A stretch of 8,847 bases of DNA from an uncultured Actinomycetes bacterium (GTDB lineage: Bacteria > Actinomycetota > Acidimicrobiia > IMCC26256 > PALSA-555): NCBI GenBank assembly GCA_937927875.1, contig CALEYV010000072.1, positions 1 to 8,847 of the forward strand, given 5' to 3'. Of the stretch, positions 1-5,988 are shown in pieces; the first letter of the stretch is position 1; each line of letters begins with the position of its first letter. Both the position numbers and the translations under genes were made by a program. The notes beneath the pieces are model-generated. The model was not told where the DNA came from. It ran no database searches and saw only the letters and a program-made list of their open reading frames with translations.

Positions 1-257
1 CGTCGAGCAACAGCCTCGACAACACGCTGCGCATGGTCTCCCCCTCCCACCCCCACCCGACGCAGTGGGTGCTCGCCGACGTGCGCGTGCAGGCCGTCGC
101 GGACGGCTTCGGGCACGGGGTCGTGCATCTGTGGGCCGAGGACGGCACCCTGCTCGCCACCGCCAGCCAGTCCGCGATCGTGCGACCGTGGCGCGGCCAG
201 CGACCCGACGGCGCCGAGCCCGGTCACCGTCACGCAGCTCCGGAGGCAAGCCGATGA
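1..257 (+). CDS. Acyl-CoA thioesterase, TesB-like, C-terminal end (5' truncated by window)
   Basis: Eighty-four codons are readable from base 3 to a TGA at 255-257; the 5' part lies outside the window. The visible segment reads SSNSLDNTLRM, then a WVLADVR strand, then GFGHG, HLWAEDGTLLATASQ and SAIVR. This is the C-terminal hotdog half of actinobacterial acyl-CoA thioesterases related to TesB, which hydrolyse acyl-CoA to free fatty acid and CoA in the cytoplasm. In TesB the catalytic Asp sits in an SLD segment and the Gln in the AS-x-x-Q segment near the end; both segments have counterparts here (SLDNT and ATASQ), though the third catalytic residue cannot be assigned by eye. About 26 residues after the SAIVR strand are Pro/Gly/His-rich and look like a variable tail. 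The stop overlaps the ATG of the following oxidoreductase as ATGA, so the two are probably co-translated. Substrate chain length is unknown. Confidence 0.85.
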   Translation, partial: SSNSLDNTLRMVSPSHPHPTQWVLADVRVQAVADGFGHGVVHLWAEDGTLLATASQSAIVRPWRGQRPDGAEPGHRHAAPEASR

Positions 258-1231
258 GCATCCCCGCCCGCTACGGCGTCACCGTCCCCCTGCCCGGCAT
301 CCCGCTGCGCGACCACCGGTCCTGGTACGAGGAGATCGCCGCCCTCGGCTACACCGACGTGTGGTCGGCCGAGGCCGGCGCGTCGGACGCGTTCACGCCC
401 CTCACCCTCGCCGCCGCCTGGACGCCGCAGCTGCGGCTCGGGACCGCGATCGTCCCGGTGTACACGCGCGGCGCGGCCACGCTCGCCCAGTCGGTGGCGG
501 CGATGTGCGACGCCGCGCCGGGGCGCTTCGCGCTGGGGCTCGGGACCTCGTCGGACGTCATCGTCGAGCGGTGGAACGGGATGAAGTTCGAGAAGCCGTA
601 CCACCGGGTCCGGGACACGATCCGGTTCCTGCGGGCCGCGCTCCCGGGCGAGAAGGTCACCGCCGAGTACGAGACCTTCACCGTGCGGGGGTTCCGGCTC
701 GAGACGCCGGTCGAGCAGATGCCTCCCATCCTGGTGGCGGCGCTGCGACCGGGGATGCTGCGACTGGCCGGCCGGGAGGGGGACGGCGCCATCATCAACT
801 GGCTCTCCGCCGAGGACGTCAAGAAGGTGGTGCCGCACGTCGGCGACGACAAGGAGATCGTGGCCCGGATCTTCGTGCTGCCCAGCGAGGACCGCGGCCT
901 CGTGCAGATGATCGGCCGCCGCGCCATCGCGGCGTACCTCAACGTGCCGGTCTACGCCGCCTTCCACGAGTGGCTGGGCCGCGGCGAGCAGCTCGAGCCG
1001 ATGTGGCAGGCGTGGCGGGCCGGCGACCGGGCCGGCGCGACGGCAGCGATCCCGGAGTCCCTCGTCGACGAGCTGCTCGTGCACGGGTCGGCGAAGGAGT
1101 GCCGCGAGCACCTGGCGCGCTACGCCGCCAACGGGGTGACGACGCCCGCGCCGGCGATCCTCGGGCTGGGCGCGGAGCACCTCCGCGACGCGCTGCGGGA
1201 GCTGGCGCCGAGCGCGAGCCCGGCTGACTGA
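254..1231 (+). CDS. Luciferase-like (LLM class) F420-dependent oxidoreductase
   Basis: A 325-residue protein of the bacterial luciferase-like monooxygenase superfamily, in the actinobacterial subgroup that uses reduced coenzyme F420. The start is fixed by GGAGG at 242-246, seven bases before the ATG, and by the ATGA overlap with the thioesterase. The order of elements matches the TIM-barrel fold: GVTVPLP at 8-14, LGYTDVWSAE at 31-40, a strand RLGTAIVPVYTR at 61-72, then RFALGLGTSSDVIVERWNGM at 91-110 and KPYHRVRDTIRFLRAAL at 114-130. LVAALRPGMLRLAGREGDGAI follows at about 160-180, and a C-terminal helix SAKECREHLARYAANGV runs from 279. The GLGTSS and W-N-G segments are the usual cofactor-side signature. 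The usual role is hydride transfer between F420H2 and an organic substrate in the cytoplasm. The substrate cannot be read from sequence; coupling to a thioesterase suggests, but does not show, acyl or lipid chemistry. FMN use is the alternative. Confidence 0.9.
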   Translation: MSIPARYGVTVPLPGIPLRDHRSWYEEIAALGYTDVWSAEAGASDAFTPLTLAAAWTPQLRLGTAIVPVYTRGAATLAQSVAAMCDAAPGRFALGLGTSSDVIVERWNGMKFEKPYHRVRDTIRFLRAALPGEKVTAEYETFTVRGFRLETPVEQMPPILVAALRPGMLRLAGREGDGAIINWLSAEDVKKVVPHVGDDKEIVARIFVLPSEDRGLVQMIGRRAIAAYLNVPVYAAFHEWLGRGEQLEPMWQAWRAGDRAGATAAIPESLVDELLVHGSAKECREHLARYAANGVTTPAPAILGLGAEHLRDALRELAPSASPAD

Positions 1232-1243
1232 TCGCTCAGCCGG
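1220..1243. terminator. Candidate bidirectional terminator hairpin across two convergent stop codons
   Basis: CCGGCTGA at 1220-1227 is the exact reverse complement of TCAGCCGG at 1236-1243, leaving an 8-base loop CTGATCGC. The structure contains the stop codon of the oxidoreductase (1229-1231, in the loop) and that of the desaturase (1236-1238, in the right arm), which are only four bases apart. It would form in both transcripts. There is no T-tract on either side, so an intrinsic terminator in the strict sense is uncertain; T-poor hairpins at convergent ends are common in high-GC actinobacteria. It might only be an RNA 3' end stabiliser. Confidence 0.5.
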
Positions 1244-1964
1244 TGCGGGCGGGCAGCGTGCGGTGGCGGATCCGCGCCAGTCGCACCCAGGACAGGGCGC
1301 GCACGGCCCACCAGCCGGGGTCGATGTCGCCGAACCGCCGCGCGAAGCTGGCCGCGGTCGGCGCGTCGTGGTGGTTGTTGTGGAGGCCCTCCCCCGCCGT
1401 GATGAGCGCGAGCAGCCGCCCGTTCGTCGCCGAGTTGGGGTGGGGCCGACGCCCGACCGTGTGGCCGATGGCGTTGATCGAGCCCGAGAGGCCCAGGTAC
1501 GCGACCAGGTGCACGCCGGACGCGAGCAGGCCGGTCTGCCACCCGAGGACGAGGCACAGCAGCGTGACCCCGATGCCGAGCCCGAGCCAGGCCCGGTCGA
1601 ACAGCCATCGGTCGAGGGCGTCGGGCGGCAGGTCGCGGGCGTAGCGCTCGACGGTCACGCCGTCGCGGGCGGTGCGCCGGTACAGGGCGGCGTTGGCGAG
1701 CTGGACCCGCCAGAAGCCCAGCACCAGCGGCGAGTGGGGGTCGTCGACGGTGTCGGTCGACGAGTGGTGGCGACGATGCACGGCGGCCCACTCGCGGGGC
1801 TTCATGCCGGTCGTGATCCAGAGGAAGGCCCGCAGGACGGCGGCCGCCGCCGGGTGGACCGAGATGGCGCGGTGCGCGAGGCCGCGGTGGAGATAGACGG
1901 TGGTGGCGAGGATGGCGACCTCCGCCACGACGATGCCGACGACGATGCCAGTGATGACGTGCAC
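1236..1964 (-). CDS. Membrane fatty acid (acyl-CoA type) desaturase, short form
   Basis: A 242-residue integral membrane di-iron desaturase, which would introduce a double bond into a fatty acyl chain using O2 and an electron donor. The three histidine clusters are present: H26-x4-H31 (HRGLAH), HRRHH at 63-67 and HNNHH at 195-199, preceded by GEGL. H168 in the NAIGH segment is a further iron-ligand candidate. Hydrophobic stretches lie at about 3-24, 40-53 and 126-165. I chose the GTG at 1964 because the membrane segment begins there and a -10-like TACGTT ends six bases upstream. The open frame continues upstream, but that part overlaps the next gene and reads as Arg/Pro-rich noise. With only about 25 residues before the first His box it lacks the longer N-terminus of animal and DesA3-type enzymes. 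No rubredoxin, cytochrome b5 or ferredoxin reductase gene is alongside. Regiospecificity cannot be told; delta-9 is the usual one in this family. Confidence 0.88.
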   Translation of the reverse strand: MHVITGIVVGIVVAEVAILATTVYLHRGLAHRAISVHPAAAAVLRAFLWITTGMKPREWAAVHRRHHSSTDTVDDPHSPLVLGFWRVQLANAALYRRTARDGVTVERYARDLPPDALDRWLFDRAWLGLGIGVTLLCLVLGWQTGLLASGVHLVAYLGLSGSINAIGHTVGRRPHPNSATNGRLLALITAGEGLHNNHHDAPTAASFARRFGDIDPGWWAVRALSWVRLARIRHRTLPARTG

Positions 1965-1976
1965 AACTGCAACGTA
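1965..1976 (-). promoter_or_regulatory. Candidate -10 element and leaderless start of the desaturase gene
   Basis: On the minus strand TACGTT (plus coordinates 1971-1976) fits the TANNNT -10 pattern of the actinobacterial housekeeping sigma factor. It is followed by six bases (GCAGTT) and then the GTG at 1964, the geometry expected when transcription begins at the first base of the start codon. No Shine-Dalgarno-like purine run lies upstream of the GTG, which supports a leaderless mRNA. No good -35 hexamer is visible at 16-19 bases upstream, so this is a tentative call. Confidence 0.4.
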
Positions 1977-2003
1977 GCGGGCGCGAGCGGCCAGTCGGGG
2001 AAT

Positions 2004-2019
2004 CGAGCGTGTCCGCTCG
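2004..2019 (-). terminator. Candidate hairpin terminator after the four-gene minus-strand run
   Basis: CGAGCG (2004-2009) and CGCTCG (2014-2019) form a perfect 6-bp stem with a 4-base loop, starting seven bases beyond the stop codon of the mycothiol-dependent gene. On the minus strand the stem is followed by ATTCCCC, not a U-tract. It lies in the only gap between this operon and the desaturase (1965-2026), so it could end the upstream transcript. It could equally be part of the desaturase promoter region. Confidence 0.35.
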
Positions 2020-2026
2020 CTGAACG

Positions 2027-2752
2027 TCAGAAGGCGGTATGGGTGAGGAAGTGATCGAGGACGGCCCGGTCGCCGAAGATCTCGACCCGGTCGGGGTCGA
2101 GCCGGTGATGGAGCACGAGGAGCAGGTCCGACGCCGGGCCCCGTAGCGCCACGTCGCCCTTGGCGTGGGTCCGCTCGATCTCGGGGGCGGCGTCGGTGAG
2201 CCGGACCAGCCACTCGCCGTCGCGGTCGGTGCAGTGGAAGTGCAGCGTCTCACCGCTCCCGGTCGGCGGGGTCTGGTTGGGGCGGTGGGCGACGAGCCCC
2301 AGCCACTCGTCGATGCCGTCACCGGCGAGGGCGCCCGCAATTGCTCGCGGGTCGCCGGCGGCGAGCTCGGCGTCCACCCGGTGCATGGCGGCCTCGTGGG
2401 CCTGCCGCCGCTGCCAGAAGCCCACCGTGCCGTCGCGCGTGAACGTCCACGTGGCGTCGCCCGGCGGCCGGTCGAGCGCCGTCACGAGTGCCGCCGTGCC
2501 CTCGCGCACCCACGACCCGAGCTGCTCGGGCCCCGGCGGCCGCGGCAGCGTGTCGGGTGGCACGAACTCGCCCGCGTTCGCGCTGGCGGCGGCCCACCGT
2601 TGCACTCGGCCGACATGGCGAAGCAGGTGCTCGACGTCCCAGTCGGGACACGACGGGACCGGCGCGTCGAGTCCGGCCCGCTCGGCGGCGTTCACGAGCG
2701 CCTCGCTCTCGTCGCGGATCGCGGCGCGGTATTCCTCGGGCGTCAGCGTCAC
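2027..2752 (-). CDS. Mycothiol-dependent maleylpyruvate isomerase (MDMPI) family protein, DinB fold
   Basis: A 241-residue two-domain protein. Residues 1 to about 150 match the MDMPI N-terminal domain: the SCPDWDVEHLLRHVGRV segment at 34-50, then RRQAHEAAMHRVDAE at 115-129. The metal ligands known from the Corynebacterium enzyme, one His early and an E-x3-H pair, have clear counterparts in H46, E120 and H124. The C-terminal domain from about 160 (LHFHCTDRDGEWLVRL, then GDVALRGPASDLLLVLHHR) is the usual SCP2-like MDMPI C domain. Members use mycothiol in thiol-dependent isomerisation or transfer in the cytoplasm, but most are uncharacterised and the true substrate is unknown. The gene begins with a GTG overlapping the stop of the SRAP gene by four bases (GTGA). 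No strong ribosome site precedes it, so translational coupling is likely. It is the last gene of the minus-strand run. No aromatic-catabolism gene is present, so maleylpyruvate itself is an unlikely substrate. Confidence 0.88.
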   Translation of the reverse strand: MTLTPEEYRAAIRDESEALVNAAERAGLDAPVPSCPDWDVEHLLRHVGRVQRWAAASANAGEFVPPDTLPRPPGPEQLGSWVREGTAALVTALDRPPGDATWTFTRDGTVGFWQRRQAHEAAMHRVDAELAAGDPRAIAGALAGDGIDEWLGLVAHRPNQTPPTGSGETLHFHCTDRDGEWLVRLTDAAPEIERTHAKGDVALRGPASDLLLVLHHRLDPDRVEIFGDRAVLDHFLTHTAF

Positions 2753-3516
2753 GGCGCGGAGCCTACGGGACCCGCGGCGCCGTCCACCGGCCGCACGAGC
2801 TCGGCGTCGTTCTCGTCGGCGCGGTTGACGCGGTCCGACACGACGTAGGTCGCGAGCTCGTCGTCGGGTGCCGGCACCAGGAGGCTCGTGAGCGTCGGTA
2901 CGTCATCGGCGCGGTCGCGCGGCGCCAGCCACACGTCCCAGGCGGTCTCCGGGAGCAGCACCGGCATCCGGTCGTGGATCGGTGCCAGCAGGTCGTTGGC
3001 GCGCGTCGTGACGATGGCGCACGACCGCAGCCATCCGTCGTCGCTGCCGATCGTGCCGGCGAGCTCGTCGGGCACCTTCCAGACCGCCCACAGCCCGGCG
3101 AACGCCATCGGCTCGCCGTCGCGCCGGTGGATGAAGGTGGGTTCCTTGCGGACCCGCTTGGACCCCGGCGCGGGCTCGAGGCGGCGCCACTCGTAGAAGC
3201 CGTCGGCGGGGACGAGGCAGCGCCGGTGCTCGAGGGCGTGGCGGTAGGCGGGCTTCGAGGCGACCGTCTCGGCACGGGCGTTGATCATGCGGTCCCCGAC
3301 CGACGGGTCCCGCGCCCAGGACGGGACGAGGCCCCACCGCACCCGGGACAGCACCCTCCGGGTGGACTCGCCGTCGGCGCGGTCCCGCACGACGAGGACG
3401 TTGGCGCGCGGCGCCACGTTGTAGTCGGGCCCCGAGCCGTCGTCGACGACATCGTCGACGTGGAAGCGCTCGGCCAGCAGCGTCGGCGACGACGCCGCCA
3501 CGAACCGGCCGCACAT
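2749..3516 (-). CDS. SRAP domain (HMCES/YedK-type) abasic-site DNA-protein crosslink protein
   Basis: A 255-residue SOS response-associated peptidase family protein. These proteins form a covalent thiazolidine link between Cys2 and an abasic site in single-stranded DNA, shielding it from cleavage. All key residues are visible: Cys2 in MCGRF, N33 in DYNVAPR, N79 in MINARAET, E109 in DGFYEWRR, and H181 in HDRMPVLLP. WGLVPSWA at 61-68 and FAGLWAVWK at 139-147 are also family hallmarks. The ATG at 3516 is certain because removal of Met1 must expose Cys2. Length is close to or slightly above that of bacterial homologues; the last 30 residues (Asp/Ala/Pro-rich) are a variable tail. Its ATG overlaps the DUF3052 stop by one base (TGATG), and its TGA overlaps the next GTG, so it is embedded in an operon. 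No SOS (LexA) box was recognised nearby. The old name 'peptidase' refers to self-processing of the N-terminus. Confidence 0.95.
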   Translation of the reverse strand: MCGRFVAASSPTLLAERFHVDDVVDDGSGPDYNVAPRANVLVVRDRADGESTRRVLSRVRWGLVPSWARDPSVGDRMINARAETVASKPAYRHALEHRRCLVPADGFYEWRRLEPAPGSKRVRKEPTFIHRRDGEPMAFAGLWAVWKVPDELAGTIGSDDGWLRSCAIVTTRANDLLAPIHDRMPVLLPETAWDVWLAPRDRADDVPTLTSLLVPAPDDELATYVVSDRVNRADENDAELVRPVDGAAGPVGSAP

Positions 3517-3938
3517 CAGCGAGCGCGGTCAGCGAGGCGGCGGACGAACCGCAGACCCGACCAGATGTTGTTGATCGCGGCGACCTTGTTGTCGACGAGC
3601 CCGCAGTCGAGACCGACCTCACGCACCAGGTTCTCGGTGAGGTCGGTCGCGACGCCGGACGTTCGCTTGGGCCACGCGATCCAGAGCCCGCCGTTGTCCT
3701 CGAGCCCCCGCTGCATCACGGGGAACCGACGCGACAGCTCGGTGCGGCGGGTCACGAAGAACACCACGACGTCGAGCCGGCCGCGCGCCTGGGTGCGGAG
3801 CTGCACCCGGGGCGGGAGTCGCAGGGTCTCGGCGAACCCGTCGGGCGCCGACACGACCGCGATCCGATGCCCGGGGCGGACCCCGAGCTTGTGCGCGAGC
3901 GGAGTGCCGGAGTATCCCGCCACGCCGCCACGCTGCAC
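3516..3938 (-). CDS. DUF3052 family protein, function unknown
   Basis: A 140-residue protein of an actinobacterial family without an established function. Recognisable segments are AGYSGTPLAHKLGVRPGHR at 7-25, LDVVVFFVTRRTEL at 55-68, GGLWIAWPKRTSGVATDLTE at 83-102 and GLVDNKVAAINNIWSGLRF at 113-131. It is predicted soluble, has alternating strands and helices, and carries a single Cys (C112). I place the start at the GTG at 3938 because GAGG (3948-3951) lies nine bases upstream; a second GTG at 3923 would begin directly at the conserved AGYSGTPL segment and cannot be excluded. The 17-base gap after the MFS gene and the 1-base overlap with the SRAP gene put it in the same transcript. As I recall, the mycobacterial homologue is next to the peroxiredoxin gene ahpE. 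Here a peroxiredoxin lies one gene away in the divergent direction. Confidence 0.9.
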   Translation of the reverse strand: MQRGGVAGYSGTPLAHKLGVRPGHRIAVVSAPDGFAETLRLPPRVQLRTQARGRLDVVVFFVTRRTELSRRFPVMQRGLEDNGGLWIAWPKRTSGVATDLTENLVREVGLDCGLVDNKVAAINNIWSGLRFVRRLADRAR

Positions 3939-3955
3939 GCGCGCCGACCTCGCCG

Positions 3956-5248
3956 TCAACCGCTCGCCGGGATCGCGTCGGCCCGATATCGGGCGAACTG
4001 GGGCACGGTGGCGGCGAGGAGTCCGACGCCCGCGATGCACGCGATTCCCCCCGACACGACGGCGACGGTCGGGGTGAACGCCGCCGCCACGACGCCGGCC
4101 TCGAGGTCGCCCAGGCGCGGCCCGCCGACGACGACGAGTGTATGGACGCCCGTGATGCGTCCCCGCAGGTCATCGGGCACGTTGCGCTGCAGGATGGTGC
4201 CGCGGAACACCGCCGACACGACGTCGGCGGCACCGGCGACCGCGAGGCAGCCGAGCGCCAGGGCCAGCCCGTCGCCCGCGAAGCCGAAGGCGATGATCCC
4301 GAGCCCCCAGACGACCACCGCCCACAGGACGGCGAGCCCCTGGCGGCGGACCTGCCGGACCCAGCCCGACGTGAGCGCGCCCGCCAGCGCGCCCGCCGCG
4401 ACCGCCGAGAAGAGCAGGCCGACCGTCTCGGAGCCGCCGCCGAAGCGCGTCGCCGCCAGCACCGGGAACAGGGCCCGGGGCATGCCGAAGATCATCGCCA
4501 CCAGGTCGACGTAGAAGGTGGTCTGCAGCACCCGCTTCCCGCGCAGGTACCGCAGGCCCTCGACGAGCGCGGCCCAGCCGGTGGCGAGCACCGACCCCGG
4601 CCGGGCTTCCACGGGCGCTGGCCGCTGGGGCGCCATGAGGAGGCAGGCCGCGATGGTGGCGCCGAAGCTCGCCACGTCGATCCCGTACGCCCAGGCCAGG
4701 CCGAGCTGGTCGATGAGCACGCCGCCGAGCGCGGGGCCGGCGATCAGGCACGTGTTCCAGCCAACCTGGTTCAGCGAGAGCGCCGACGGCAGCTGGTCGG
4801 CGGGGACCAGGTTCGGCGTCATGCTGGCCCGGGTCGACAGGGAGAACCCGCTGCAGCCGGCGACGAGCGCCGCCCCGGCGTAGACGAGCCCGAGCGGCGG
4901 GTGCCCGGCCAGGGCGCCGACGAGGAGCAGGCCGGAGGCGGCCGCCTGTCCGCACTGCGCGGCGAGGCGCAGCCGCCGCCGGTCGTAGCGGTCGATGATC
5001 GGACCGCCGAGCAGCGCCGCGATCGCCAGCGGCACGAGCTGGACGGCGCCGACCGCGCCCACCGCGGCCGACGACCGGGTGAGGGCGAAGACCTGGACGA
5101 ACACGGCGACGAGCGCGACCTGGGAGCCGGCCTCGGAGACGAGCTCGCCCAGCCAGAGGAGCCGGAAGTCCCGCGAGCGGCGCAGCGGGGTGAGGTCGAC
5201 GGCGAGGCGTCGCCACCGGTCCCCCCGTCGTATTCCCGACCTCTCCAC
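3956..5248 (-). CDS. Major facilitator superfamily exporter (MFS_3/EntS-like)
   Basis: A 430-residue inner-membrane transporter with the N-terminal LTPLRRSRDFRLLWLGELVS segment typical of the EntS-like drug and siderophore exporter branch. The loop 2-3 motif A is GGPIIDRYDRRRL at 81-93, followed by the characteristic STRASMTPNLVPADQLPSA at 138-156. The second half carries the matching VPDDLRGRITGVHTL at 357-371. Hydrophobic segments fit about twelve helices: near 31-55, 65-82, 103-112, 119-134, 165-181, 185-204, 245-265, 274-292, 305-324, 328-348, 366-390 and 394-413. Transport is presumably proton-driven export; the substrate is unknown. The start is a GTG at 5248 without a clear ribosome site. 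A purine run GGAGAGG sits just inside the reading frame but no good start codon follows it. It heads the minus-strand run and is divergent from the peroxiredoxin gene across 71 bases. Confidence 0.9.
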   Translation of the reverse strand: MERSGIRRGDRWRRLAVDLTPLRRSRDFRLLWLGELVSEAGSQVALVAVFVQVFALTRSSAAVGAVGAVQLVPLAIAALLGGPIIDRYDRRRLRLAAQCGQAAASGLLLVGALAGHPPLGLVYAGAALVAGCSGFSLSTRASMTPNLVPADQLPSALSLNQVGWNTCLIAGPALGGVLIDQLGLAWAYGIDVASFGATIAACLLMAPQRPAPVEARPGSVLATGWAALVEGLRYLRGKRVLQTTFYVDLVAMIFGMPRALFPVLAATRFGGGSETVGLLFSAVAAGALAGALTSGWVRQVRRQGLAVLWAVVVWGLGIIAFGFAGDGLALALGCLAVAGAADVVSAVFRGTILQRNVPDDLRGRITGVHTLVVVGGPRLGDLEAGVVAAAFTPTVAVVSGGIACIAGVGLLAATVPQFARYRADAIPASG

Positions 5249-5278
5249 TCGACTTTTACCGGGGGCGCTGCCTATGCT
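5249..5278 (+). promoter_or_regulatory. Candidate sigma-70-type promoter of the peroxiredoxin gene
   Basis: TATGCT at 5273-5278 fits the TANNNT -10 consensus. TCGACT at 5249-5254 matches TTGACA at four of six positions, with an 18-base spacer. Transcription would start near 5284-5286, giving a leader of about 35 bases before the ATG at 5320. The -35 element abuts the first codon of the divergent MFS gene, so any regulator here could affect both genes. Confidence 0.45.
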
Positions 5279-5297
5279 GCGAGGAAGACGCAGCGTA
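5273..5297. repeat. Inverted repeat over the -10 and start region of the peroxiredoxin promoter
   Basis: GCTGCG at 5276-5281 and CGCAGC at 5289-5294 form a perfect dyad around AGGAAGA. With the outer bases the arms become TATGCTGCG and CGCAGCGTA, nine positions with one mismatch. The left arm includes the predicted -10 hexamer and the predicted start point falls within the spacer. It is therefore better placed to be a DNA operator than an RNA hairpin. No known regulator's consensus was recognised in it. Confidence 0.4.
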
Positions 5298-5306
5298 CGA
5301 CCCCCC

Positions 5307-5312
5307 GGGAGG
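5307..5312 (+). promoter_or_regulatory. Strong ribosome binding site of the peroxiredoxin gene
   Basis: GGGAGG lies seven bases upstream of the ATG at 5320. It is the most complete Shine-Dalgarno match among the internal genes and suggests high expression, unlike the coupled or leaderless starts of the neighbours. Confidence 0.8.
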
Positions 5313-5319
5313 TACCGAG

Positions 5320-5982
5320 ATGGCAGTTCGACTGGGCGACGACGCGCCGAACTTCACCGCCGAGTCCACCGAGGGCACCCTCAACCTCTACGACTACCTC
5401 GGCGACAGCTGGGGCGTGCTCTTCTCGCACCCGAAGGACTTCACCCCCGTCTGCACGACCGAGCTCGGTCGCGTCGCGGCCCTGAAGCCCGAGTTCGACA
5501 AGCGCAACGTGAAGGTGATCGGGCTGTCGGTCGACTCGACCGACGACCACGAGGCCTGGGCAAAGGACATCGAGGAGACCCAGGGCACGGCGCCGAACTA
5601 CCCGATCATCGGCGACCGCGACTTCAAGGTGTCGATGCTCTACGACATGCTCCCCGGCGGCACCAGCGGCGACCCCAAGAGCCGCACCCCGGCCGACAAC
5701 ATGACGGTCCGGAACGTCTACATCATCGGGCCGGACAAGAAGATCAAGCTCATCCTCACCTACCCGATGTCGACCGGCCGCAACTTCGACGAGATCCTGC
5801 GGGTGATCGACTCCCTGCAGCTGACCGCCAACTACAGCGTGTCGACGCCGGCCGACTGGAAGCAGGGTGACGACGTGATCATCGCCCCCGCGATCTCGGA
5901 CGAGGACGCCAAGTCCAAGTTCCCGAAGGGCTTCAAGAAGCTCAAGAACTACCTGCGGCTCACGCCCCAGCCCGACAAGTAG
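5320..5982 (+). CDS. 1-Cys peroxiredoxin, Prx6 type
   Basis: A 220-residue thiol peroxidase that reduces H2O2 and organic hydroperoxides in the cytoplasm. The peroxidatic Cys45 is in the signature FSHPKDFTPVCTTE at 35-48, with His37, Thr42 and a catalytic Arg131 (TVRNVYIIGP) in the positions expected for the Prx6 group. The C-terminal extension, VSTPADWKQGDDVIIAP at 174-190 and FPKGFKKLKNYLR at 201-213, is also characteristic of Prx6. Cys45 is the only cysteine, so there is no resolving Cys in the same chain; the reductant must be external, and mycothiol with a mycoredoxin is the likely one in an actinobacterium (inference). The gene has its own promoter and strong ribosome site and is transcribed alone, converging on the M23 gene with only six bases between stop codons. 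Length is normal for the family. Confidence in class is high; the physiological substrate is not known. Confidence 0.96.
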   Translation: MAVRLGDDAPNFTAESTEGTLNLYDYLGDSWGVLFSHPKDFTPVCTTELGRVAALKPEFDKRNVKVIGLSVDSTDDHEAWAKDIEETQGTAPNYPIIGDRDFKVSMLYDMLPGGTSGDPKSRTPADNMTVRNVYIIGPDKKIKLILTYPMSTGRNFDEILRVIDSLQLTANYSVSTPADWKQGDDVIIAPAISDEDAKSKFPKGFKKLKNYLRLTPQPDK

Positions 5983-5988
5983 GCCGCC

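Noticed and set aside
230..1180. Minus-strand open frame of 316 codons opposite the oxidoreductase
   Set aside because: Arg/Asp/His-rich shadow translation; the plus-strand gene has a ribosome site, ATGA coupling and full family motifs.
1965..2213. N-terminal extension of the desaturase in the same frame
   Set aside because: It overlaps the coding end of the MDMPI gene, reads as Arg/Pro-rich noise, and a leaderless promoter precedes the GTG at 1964.
1120..2340. Minus-strand open frame of 406 codons overlapping the desaturase and MDMPI genes
   Set aside because: It is a different frame from both well-supported genes and shows only compositional Arg/Pro/Ala bias.
2488..4077. Long plus-strand open frame (529 codons) opposite the SRAP and DUF3052 genes
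   Set aside because: The translation is Arg/Pro/Gly-rich without domains and lies antisense to two genes with complete family motifs; GC-rich DNA yields such frames by chance.
4142..5485. Plus-strand open frame of 447 codons running through the MFS gene into the peroxiredoxin
   Set aside because: Low-complexity Arg/Gly/Asp-rich translation, antisense to a clear transporter and out of frame with a clear peroxiredoxin.
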